Below, piece by piece: positions 6,611-13,506 of a DNA stretch of 14,705 bases. The position numbers and the translations under genes were made by a program. The DNA comes from Armatimonadota bacterium (lineage in GTDB: Bacteria; Armatimonadota; Armatimonadia; Armatimonadales; Armatimonadaceae), in the NCBI GenBank assembly GCA_014381035.1, contig JACMIS010000894.1:1-14705 (forward strand), written 5' to 3'. How positions within the stretch are numbered: the first letter of the stretch is position 1; each line of letters opens with the position of its first letter. The notes below the pieces were generated by a model. It ran no database searches. It saw only the letters and a program-made list of their open reading frames with translations, and was not told the origin of the DNA.

Positions 6611-7582
6611 ATGAAACAAACCGTTACTCTTCTGGCGCATCTTTTACCGGCGTCCCTGTCGCCACACATCGCGACCGTGGAACGGTGGGAGAAGTCGCTC
6701 GGGCAGGCGGTTATGATCGGGGACGCGCTGGTTACGCTCCGCGCCGGGGGCGAGCTGTTCGTGGTGCCGTCGCCCGCGTTCGGCATACTGGCGAAAAAAT
6801 CGGTTCTTGCGGGCGAGGCGATTGAGGCAGGGGAGCCAGTTGCCGTGCTTGGCGGCGTATCCGCACCTCTTGCTCCGCCGGTTTTGGAACCGTTTGCCAC
6901 ACCGCCCGCGTATGTTCCCGCCGGTCCGGAAGAGATTTACCGCTTGTCCCCGACCGAACTTGCCGTTGCCGAACACCACGCTCGCGCTTTGCGCGATACG
7001 CCCCATACGCACCTTGTCACCACCGCCGATGTTTCCGAAGCCTCGCGCTATATTGCCAGAACCGGGCGTGGCGAAACTGTGCCCGGCGTCCCCGAAACAC
7101 TGACACTGTTGCCATTCATGCTGTGCGCAGTGGCGGCAAGCTTGACGCGCTTTCCCGAATTGAACGCCGAACGGACCGGGGATGAGGAAGTGCGACGCAA
7201 GCGGTATGTGCATCTTGGTGTTGAGACGCGCGACAAAAACGGCATTCTGACGGTACCAGTGCTACGCGACGTGAACCGGAAAAGCGTGCTCACCGTCGCG
7301 CGAGAATGGGAGCATCTAAAAATGGGGATCGCCCGCCAAACGCTTACGTCGGAAGACGTTTCCGGTGCGACATTCATCGTCTCGCACACCCCGACCGTTC
7401 TCTACCGCACATCCATCCTGCATCGTCCGCTCGCCGGGCATCTCTGCTTCGGCAAAACAACCGGCGATCAGGTGTATCTGTGCCTCGCCTGTGATGCCGC
7501 GATTGTGAACGACGAAACTGCGGAAACGTTTCTTTCCGATGTCGCGGACGGGCTTTCCGATGCGCGATTTCTGTTCGCGTAG
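6611..7582 (+). CDS. E2 acyltransferase-like pseudoenzyme, catalytic residues lost
   Basis: 323 residues with the overall plan of a 2-oxoacid dehydrogenase E2 subunit. Residues 10-80 resemble a lipoyl domain (VERWEKSLGQAVMIGDALVT, then VVPSPAFGIL). The lysine that normally carries lipoate, six residues before the PSP, aligns with Gly47. The peripheral-subunit-binding domain appears to be missing. Residues 112-323 follow the E2 catalytic fold (HLVTTADV, FPELNAE, YVHLGVETRDKNGILTVPVLRD, GATFIVS; shown in pieces). The catalytic motif near the C-terminus, normally DHRxxDG, reads DAAIVND (295-301), so both His and Asp are gone. It therefore should not transfer acyl groups by the E2 mechanism. Start 6611 is preferred over an in-frame ATG at 6557, which would translate the hairpin. 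It sits between a nucleoside hydrolase and the NAD(P)HX repair enzyme. A structural or regulatory role is possible; the function is unknown. Confidence 0.8.
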   Translation: MKQTVTLLAHLLPASLSPHIATVERWEKSLGQAVMIGDALVTLRAGGELFVVPSPAFGILAKKSVLAGEAIEAGEPVAVLGGVSAPLAPPVLEPFATPPAYVPAGPEEIYRLSPTELAVAEHHARALRDTPHTHLVTTADVSEASRYIARTGRGETVPGVPETLTLLPFMLCAVAASLTRFPELNAERTGDEEVRRKRYVHLGVETRDKNGILTVPVLRDVNRKSVLTVAREWEHLKMGIARQTLTSEDVSGATFIVSHTPTVLYRTSILHRPLAGHLCFGKTTGDQVYLCLACDAAIVNDETAETFLSDVADGLSDARFLFA

Positions 7583-7592
7583 TGGTTTCGGG

Positions 7593-7598
7593 TATCCT
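7593..7598 (+). promoter_or_regulatory. Possible -10 box for leaderless nnr mRNA
   Basis: TATCCT ends 8 nt before the ATG at 7607, the same spacing as the TATAAT of the nucleoside hydrolase gene. There is no Shine-Dalgarno sequence and no clear -35. Suggestive only. Confidence 0.25.
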
Positions 7599-7606
7599 GA
7601 GCAAGT

Positions 7607-9232
7607 ATGAATGTTTTTACTGCGAGTGAAATGCGTGAGTGTGACCGGCGTACCACCGAGGAATATGGCATTCCCGGCATCTGCCTGATGGAATCGGCAG
7701 GAATCGCCCTCGCGAATGCTTGCATGGAAGAACTCGGCGGCGGGAATCTTCGCGGTAAGGCAGTCACGATTCTTTGCGGCAAGGGCAATAACGGCGGCGA
7801 CGGTTTCGTCGCGGCGCGGTACCTGCACAACGCCGGAGTGCGCGTCCGGGTTTTCCTGATCGGCGCGACGGCGGACGACTTGCGCGGCGACGCACAAACC
7901 CACTTTTCCGCGTTTTTCCGCCTAAGGATTGATGTCAGTGCCGTGCTTGGGGAGAAAAATATCATCGGGATGTGTGACGCGATCCGTCATTCCGAACTGC
8001 TCGTGGATTGTATCCTCGGAACCGGCTTCCGCCCACCTCTCGAAGGGTTGCTGGCGCGTGTCGTCGGATTGTGTAATGCGCACGGGAAACGTCGGCTCGC
8101 GTGTGATATCCCGAGCGGCATTCACGCGGACACGGGCGAGGACGGCGGCGCGGAAGCGTTCTCGGCGCATCGTACCGTGACTCTTGCCGGATTAAAGCGC
8201 GGCTTGCTTTTCTACCCCGGTGCGACTCACGCCGGAACGATCACGGTCGCGCCTATCGGAATCCCTGCCGATGTTTTACGCGAGTCGGCGACAGCAACCC
8301 TCACCTCTGCCGATTGGATACGAACAAAACTGCCTCCCCGAACCCAGAGCCGGGACGCCAACAAGGGGCGGTTCGGCACGGTTCTGGTAATCGCGGGCGC
8401 GGCGGGAATGGCGGGCGCAGCAACCTTGACCGGGCTTTCCGCGCTTCGCGCCGGGGCAGGCTTGGTACATCTTGCCCTGCCCACGAGTGTTCTGGATACG
8501 GCGGCGGTTCTCGCCCCGGAACTGGTCCTGCATGCGTTGCCCGAAACACCGGAACGGTCTCACGGCGGAGAAGGCGCACTGGAGAAAATCTTGCAACTCG
8601 CCGAAAAAGCCGACGCCATAGCACTCGGGCCCGGTTTGAGCGGGAACACCGTAACCAAATCGTTCGTCCAAACGTTTGTACAACAGCTTTCCCCGCAAAA
8701 AACGTTGGTTATCGATGCCGACGGGTTGAACGCGATTGCAGACGCGGGAGAAGAAATATTCGCCCATCGAACCGGTGCAAATACCGTGCTAACCCCACAT
8801 CCTGGCGAAGCGGGAAGGCTTTTGCACAAAGAAACGCGAATGGTTCAAATGGAACGGACGGAAACGGTTCGAGAGGCGGCGCGAAAGTACCGGGCGACAG
8901 TGCTACTCAAAGGGGCGAGCACCCTGATTGCGACGCACGAAAACGCCAATCATCTGTATATCAACCGGCGCGGAAGCGTTTCCCTCGCGACTGCCGGGAG
9001 CGGTGATGTACTGACTGGTGTTCTGGTCGCACTGCTGGCGGACCGCGAAGACCGGCTTTCCGCACCCGATGCCGCCCGCATCGGTGCGTTTCTCCACGCC
9101 CTTGCGGGCGAAGTCTGCGAGAAAAAATACGGGGCAGTCGGTACAATTGCCACGGAAATACGGGACGCTTTGCCCGAAGCACGCCGTACTCTATACAATG
9201 AGGGTTTGACAGGAAGCCTGAACTACGAATGA
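7607..9232 (+). CDS. nnr: Bifunctional NAD(P)H-hydrate epimerase / ADP-dependent dehydratase
   Basis: 541 residues joining the two NAD(P)HX repair enzymes, which return hydrated, inactive NADH and NADPH to use. The epimerase half (about 1-225, YjeF_N fold) interconverts R and S hydrates and shows CGKGNNGGDGF (57-67), VDCILGTGF (133-141) and CDIPSGIHADTG (166-177). The dehydratase half (about 236-530, ribokinase-like fold) removes water at the cost of ADP phosphate bond energy and shows KGRFGTVLVIAGA, ALGPGLS (339-345), VIDADGLNAIA (368-378), TPHPGEAGRLL (396-406), LLKGAST and the catalytic GSGDVLTG (464-471, Asp467). Length and order match the E. coli fusion protein, and every key motif is intact. 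Its stop overlaps the next start codon (ATGA), so translation of the following FHA gene may be coupled to it. Confidence 0.96.
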   Translation: MNVFTASEMRECDRRTTEEYGIPGICLMESAGIALANACMEELGGGNLRGKAVTILCGKGNNGGDGFVAARYLHNAGVRVRVFLIGATADDLRGDAQTHFSAFFRLRIDVSAVLGEKNIIGMCDAIRHSELLVDCILGTGFRPPLEGLLARVVGLCNAHGKRRLACDIPSGIHADTGEDGGAEAFSAHRTVTLAGLKRGLLFYPGATHAGTITVAPIGIPADVLRESATATLTSADWIRTKLPPRTQSRDANKGRFGTVLVIAGAAGMAGAATLTGLSALRAGAGLVHLALPTSVLDTAAVLAPELVLHALPETPERSHGGEGALEKILQLAEKADAIALGPGLSGNTVTKSFVQTFVQQLSPQKTLVIDADGLNAIADAGEEIFAHRTGANTVLTPHPGEAGRLLHKETRMVQMERTETVREAARKYRATVLLKGASTLIATHENANHLYINRRGSVSLATAGSGDVLTGVLVALLADREDRLSAPDAARIGAFLHALAGEVCEKKYGAVGTIATEIRDALPEARRTLYNEGLTGSLNYE

Positions 9233-10617
9233 TGTTGTCCCGGTATAACTTTTTCTTCCCGGAATCGATGCGTCGCAAGATCGTTGCGGCGTGGATTGCC
9301 GCCCCGATGCTGACGGCAGGGCTGTTACTGAGCGGACCTGTCTGGTCGCAGAAACCGGTGTCGCCTCCGGGACCCGTTGCCGCCGGAAGCAAACCCGCGA
9401 AAGCACCGAAAGTCATCAAATTTACGCTCGCCTTTAGCAGACCAGGTACGTATCTTTGCTATCCGGTCAAGGATGGCAGAAAAGGCGAAGGGTTCGAGAT
9501 CAAGCCGGGGCAGACCAGCCTCCCGGTAGAAGTGACCTCCGACATTGATGGCATCGAGATCGTGGACGAAATCAACGGTCTGGTTGCGACCCGCTCGATC
9601 GGCAAGATCAAAAACAACAGCACGGTGAAAATTCCATCGGATGCGTTCGATCAGTTGCAAGCCGTCATCATCGAACTGAAATCCAAGAACGGGGAACCCG
9701 CCGCACGGGGTGTGGTCCGTCTGGCGACCGCGAAGGGCGAACCGCTCCAATATGGCTTGAGCGCGAACGACAACGGTTCGGTGCGCTTCGAGAATATCGC
9801 TCTCGGAAGGGCGCAAGCAATCGGATACGCGACATCCGGCGATGATGTTGTTAAGCAAACGGTGATCATCGCGCCGGTCGTCGGCGGTAAGCCGCAGGTG
9901 ATCACGCTGACCTTGCCCGTAGATGTGCAAACCGTCGCCGTTCCTTCTCCTTCGCCGATGGCTTCCGGGGGCGCAACAAGCGGGCAGACTATCATCGTCA
10001 ACACCGGAGAAGCGAAACCAGAATCGAAGAACGATTGGGCGTCCGGGATTTTCGGCATCGCTGTTCTGGGTGGTTTGGCGTTCTGGGGCTTGCGTTATCT
10101 GAAACAGCGCGGCATGACGCCGAAAGAAGCGTTCGCGGAGGGCTTACAAAAGTTAGGCGTGGATTCGCCCAACGCCGGGATTCCCGGATCGCCCCACTCT
10201 GGACTGCGTTCGTCCGGACCCAATGTCGTGCAAACACCGCTCCCCTCGCTCGCCGAACTGCCAGAAGCAAGCGTAGCGACGGGACGCGTTGCACCCGTGC
10301 CGGATAAATCATTTGTCGGTCCACGTTTGATCGGACTTTCGGGCGAGTATGCCGGACGAACCATCGCTCTACAATCCGACACCGAAAGCCGGTTGACTAT
10401 CGGGCGCGATCCGGCAACCACGATCGCGCTCGCAACCGATAGTTCGGTCTCGCGCCGTCATGCAATGATCATACCGAACGGTTCCGGCTGGGATTTGATG
10501 GACGAAGCCTCGCAAAATGGCACTTACGTCAACAGTCGCAAGATCGAGGACCGGACCGCGCTCACGAACGGCGACGTGATTCAGATCGGCAAGTCGCGGT
10601 TCCGATTCGAAGTGTAG
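9229..10617 (+). CDS. Single-pass membrane protein with cytoplasmic FHA domain
   Basis: 462 residues. A signal peptide is visible at 14-40 (MRRK, hydrophobic core, PVWSQ). The extracytoplasmic part (about 41-268) contains beta-rich segments, including a carboxypeptidase-regulatory-like or Ig-like stretch at about 147-230 (AARGVVRL, NGSVRFENIALG), then a Pro/Ser linker. One transmembrane helix lies at about 270-291, followed by a basic, Pro-rich linker. The C-terminal FHA domain (about 365-462) has the full phosphothreonine-binding set: GR (392-393), SRRH (408-411) and NGTYVN (430-435). It could therefore link an outside signal to phosphothreonine partners inside. The start at 9229 overlaps the previous stop; an ATG at 9268 that begins directly with the signal peptide is equally possible. 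It begins a series of FHA/VWA genes. Ligand and partners are unknown. Confidence 0.88.
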   Translation: MMLSRYNFFFPESMRRKIVAAWIAAPMLTAGLLLSGPVWSQKPVSPPGPVAAGSKPAKAPKVIKFTLAFSRPGTYLCYPVKDGRKGEGFEIKPGQTSLPVEVTSDIDGIEIVDEINGLVATRSIGKIKNNSTVKIPSDAFDQLQAVIIELKSKNGEPAARGVVRLATAKGEPLQYGLSANDNGSVRFENIALGRAQAIGYATSGDDVVKQTVIIAPVVGGKPQVITLTLPVDVQTVAVPSPSPMASGGATSGQTIIVNTGEAKPESKNDWASGIFGIAVLGGLAFWGLRYLKQRGMTPKEAFAEGLQKLGVDSPNAGIPGSPHSGLRSSGPNVVQTPLPSLAELPEASVATGRVAPVPDKSFVGPRLIGLSGEYAGRTIALQSDTESRLTIGRDPATTIALATDSSVSRRHAMIIPNGSGWDLMDEASQNGTYVNSRKIEDRTALTNGDVIQIGKSRFRFEV

Positions 10618-10630
10618 AAGGAAGGTATTG

Positions 10631-10737
10631 GCTGTTCGGTGTTGGGTGTCAGGAATTTGTTGCGGAGAGTTTGTCGCACCTTGAACGGCGTTAGACACTT
10701 CCCAACACCCAATACCGGACACCCAACACCGAACAGC
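10631..10737 (+). repeat. 20-bp perfect inverted repeat made of heptamer-like words
   Basis: Arm 10631-10650 is the exact reverse complement of arm 10718-10737, with a 67-nt interior. Read on one strand the arms break into 7-base words of the type GGTGTTG and GGTATTG. An extra copy of GGTATTGG (10624-10631) has its complement at 10709-10716, shifted relative to the main pairing. It fills most of the 130-bp gap after the single-pass FHA gene and starts 13 nt after its stop. The TTGGGTG word is shared with the hairpin at 3954-4037. Confidence 0.92.
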
Positions 10738-10747
10738 TTTACGAACA

Positions 10748-12154
10748 ATGACTAATGTAACCGGACGAATCATACTATTAACGCTTGCGGGGCTTGCTGC
10801 CGGGATTCTGACGTGGTTCTTATCCGACCTATCCGGATTGATTCGCCTGCCGGATACCGGGGGGGCGTTGACGGATACTCAGAAAGCGCAACAAGCGTTC
10901 ATCTGCACCTTTTTCGGCGCGATGATCGGGTTGATGCTCGGTCTTGCCGACATGATCGCCTCCGGGATGCAGGCGCAATGGGTCCGAATTACCGGATATG
11001 GGCTATTGATTGGCGCGGTCGCTGGATTTGTCGGCATCAATTTCGGCATTCCTTTCTACTCGCTCCTACACGTCGAGAATGTCACGAACCCACTCCAGTT
11101 CCTGCTCAATACCATCGCCCGCGCTCTCGGGTGGGCGTTTATCGGCGCACTTGCCGGGTGCGCGGACGGGATTCGCAAGTGGTCCGGGCGCACGATACGC
11201 AACGGTGTCATCGGCGGTTTTATCGGCGGACTGATCGGCGGTACGGTATTCGAGGCCGCGGTGTACCTTTTCGCATTCGTGCCGCGACCGGCGGTGGTGT
11301 CCCGTCTGCTCGGCTTTTTGATCACCGGGGGGCTTATCGGGTTGTTCATCGGTCTGGTGCAACAACTTCTGAAGGAAGCCTGGGTCCGCGTCGTGCTGGG
11401 CAAGAACGAGGGGCGCGAGGTTTTGATTGATAAGGAACAAACCACTATCGGACGCTCTGAATTGTCCGACATCGGATTATTCGGGGATATGAGTGTCGCG
11501 AAAAATCACGCGGTCGTTGTCGCGGTGCCGAACGGTGGCTATGTCCTGCGCGACGTTTCGGAGCAACCAGGAACCGTTTTTGTCAACGACCGAAAGGCGC
11601 AACGTGGCGAGGACGTCCCGATCCGTGGCGGCGATACGATCAAGATCGGCAACAAAACGCTGATGTTTTTCGAGCGGTTCACCAAAGAGCGCACGCAGGT
11701 GGCTAAGGACGGCAGAGTGGCGACATCAAACGCACCCGCGCCGATTCCCGGCTCCGCATCCCTGCCGCCGCTCACGGGGGGATTCACCGCAGCCGGAGTG
11801 ACCGCATCTCCGTCCGTGAATGGTGTGACAACCAATCAAGGGAATCCATTCACCCCCACGAAACAGGTAGATGGTTACAAGTTAGTCGTGGTTTCTGGTC
11901 CGCATACCGGGCAGATTTTCCCCGCCCGATCCGGTTCGATCATCGGGCGCGACCCGAGCGTGGACATTTCTATATCGCAGGACACCTCGGCGTCCCGGCG
12001 TCATGCCCGCATCGTGCAGGAGGCACTGTCGGTCGCCATCGAGGATGCAGGTTCTACCAATGGCACCTACGTCAATGGACAACGCGTCACCCGCCAATCG
12101 CTCGTGCCAGGAGACACGGTGGTGATCGGCGGCACATCGCTACGGTTGGAATAG
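10748..12154 (+). CDS. Six-helix membrane protein with two FHA domains
   Basis: 468 residues. The first 207 contain about six hydrophobic helices (about 7-27, 51-72, 81-104, 123-140, 151-178, 184-207), several Gly-rich (GGFIGGLIGGTVF). Two FHA domains follow in the cytoplasm. The first (about 213-310) keeps GRS (235-237) but is degenerate at the phosphothreonine site: the usual Ser of SxxH is Ala251 before His254, and the usual NG is PG (274-275). The second (about 376-468) is canonical, with GRDPS (400-404), SRRH (416-419) and GSTNGTYVNG (435-444). A Ser/Thr/Pro/Gly-rich linker separates them. There is no Shine-Dalgarno sequence before the ATG. The VWA gene follows after 14 nt. The membrane part was not matched to a known transporter family. 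It is probably a membrane platform for phosphothreonine-dependent assembly. Confidence 0.88.
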   Translation: MTNVTGRIILLTLAGLAAGILTWFLSDLSGLIRLPDTGGALTDTQKAQQAFICTFFGAMIGLMLGLADMIASGMQAQWVRITGYGLLIGAVAGFVGINFGIPFYSLLHVENVTNPLQFLLNTIARALGWAFIGALAGCADGIRKWSGRTIRNGVIGGFIGGLIGGTVFEAAVYLFAFVPRPAVVSRLLGFLITGGLIGLFIGLVQQLLKEAWVRVVLGKNEGREVLIDKEQTTIGRSELSDIGLFGDMSVAKNHAVVVAVPNGGYVLRDVSEQPGTVFVNDRKAQRGEDVPIRGGDTIKIGNKTLMFFERFTKERTQVAKDGRVATSNAPAPIPGSASLPPLTGGFTAAGVTASPSVNGVTTNQGNPFTPTKQVDGYKLVVVSGPHTGQIFPARSGSIIGRDPSVDISISQDTSASRRHARIVQEALSVAIEDAGSTNGTYVNGQRVTRQSLVPGDTVVIGGTSLRLE

Positions 12155-12168
12155 TTGGAATAAAGAAT

Positions 12169-13503
12169 ATGATAAATGAAGCCACTCGCGCTGTTGGCGC
12201 GGCAACGATGCAGGGATATGCCAATGAACCCGCGCCCGATACACACGGCGCGGACGGTGTTTCGCTCCATGTCAAGGTCGGAAGCCGCGCCGCGCACTCT
12301 GCGGAACGGACCCGGCAGTACGTCCTGACGGAAATCAAGGTCGGCAGGGGGGGGATACCCGGCGGGATGGTGGGCGCACGCCTGCCCGTGAACCTGTCGC
12401 TCGTCCTCGACCGTTCCGGGTCTATGGAAGGCGAACCGCTCGATTATGTCAAGCGTGCCGTGTCGCAGATCGTGGATTTGATGACCCCGAACGACGTACT
12501 GTCCATCGTGACGTTCGCCGAAACCGTGGACGTGCTGATGCCTGCCCGCCGTGTCACCGACCGGGAATTGATCAAGCAACATGTTCAGCGGATCCTATCT
12601 GGAAATACGACCAACCTGTTCGACGGGCTGTATGCCGGTGCCGCGCAGATCGCCGCCGTGCCGGGTGCCGGGTACGCGTCCCGCCTCCTGCTCCTCACCG
12701 ACGGCGAACCGACGGCGGGCTTGAAGGATTTCCAGAGCATTATTTCCCAGGTCGGCGATCTGAAAGCGAAGGGGGTCACGGTGACCGCGCTCGGGTTCGG
12801 TCCCGAATATAACGAGGAGCTGCTTGCCGGTATCGCCAAAAAATCGGACGGCAACTATTACCATATCGAGCGTCCCGAAATGATCCCCGAGATCTTCCGC
12901 AAAGAACTGGAATCGGTCCTGGGCGTGGTCGCAAAAAACCCGCGCCTGACATTTTACCTGCCGCGCGGTTGTACGGTGCGGCAGGTCTACGGCACTCCGC
13001 CTGTCCATCAAGCCCGCTCCGCCGCTATCGGCTTGCCAGATCTGGAGACGGGCGGTTCGATCACGAAAATCTGGGAAATGGACTGGGAGCCACGCACTCC
13101 GGCGACGTACCGCGTGGCGAAAGCGGTCCTGACGTTCGAAGACGCCGCGACGGGTAGCCCGGAAATGATCTCCACGAACGTGGTCGTAGACTTCGTGACC
13201 GACGCCGCTTCCGCCCGCGCCGCGCTTGACCCGCAGGTGGCGCAAGCGGTCGCCGTCGCGCAGGCGTCGCGTGATCTGGAAAAAACGATGATGGGGATGC
13301 GAACGCAGGCCATCAACGTGACCCAGATGACGGAAGCGTTGCGCAAAACACAAACGGTATTGACCCAACAGGGGCGTGTCGCGGAAGCGACGCAGGTCGC
13401 CTACGCGGCAAAAGCCGCCGAACGGGGCGACGCGGCAAATATGGACAAAACGCTGATGGGGGCAATCTATACGCTGGATCAGGGCAAGCGGAGCGGACAA
13501 TAA
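12169..13503 (+). CDS. Cytoplasmic VWA-domain protein with intact metal site
   Basis: 444 residues with no signal peptide or membrane helix. A beta-rich N-terminal segment (about 30-70) leads into a von Willebrand A domain (about 73-250). Its metal-ion-dependent adhesion site is complete: DRSGS (Asp81, Ser83, Ser85), NTTNL (Thr148) and LLTDGEPT (Asp178). A beta-sandwich-like region follows (about 255-345, RLTFYLPRGCTVRQVYG, FEDAATGSPEM), which recalls inter-alpha-inhibitor-type layouts. The C-terminal 90 residues are helical and carry two similar motifs, EKTMMGMRT (371-379) and DKTLMGAIYT (426-435), candidate phosphothreonine sites. VWA domains bind protein partners through the metal. Start 12169 is chosen for its position 14 nt after the previous gene; Met14 (12208) is possible. 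Only 3 nt separate it from the next gene, so the two form one transcript. Confidence 0.9.
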   Translation: MINEATRAVGAATMQGYANEPAPDTHGADGVSLHVKVGSRAAHSAERTRQYVLTEIKVGRGGIPGGMVGARLPVNLSLVLDRSGSMEGEPLDYVKRAVSQIVDLMTPNDVLSIVTFAETVDVLMPARRVTDRELIKQHVQRILSGNTTNLFDGLYAGAAQIAAVPGAGYASRLLLLTDGEPTAGLKDFQSIISQVGDLKAKGVTVTALGFGPEYNEELLAGIAKKSDGNYYHIERPEMIPEIFRKELESVLGVVAKNPRLTFYLPRGCTVRQVYGTPPVHQARSAAIGLPDLETGGSITKIWEMDWEPRTPATYRVAKAVLTFEDAATGSPEMISTNVVVDFVTDAASARAALDPQVAQAVAVAQASRDLEKTMMGMRTQAINVTQMTEALRKTQTVLTQQGRVAEATQVAYAAKAAERGDAANMDKTLMGAIYTLDQGKRSGQ

Positions 13504-13506
13504 ATC

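Noticed and set aside
9206..9249. TTGACA and TATAAC as a promoter for the single-pass FHA gene
   Set aside because: The two elements are 32 nt apart, far too wide; the overlap with the nnr stop makes read-through transcription more likely.
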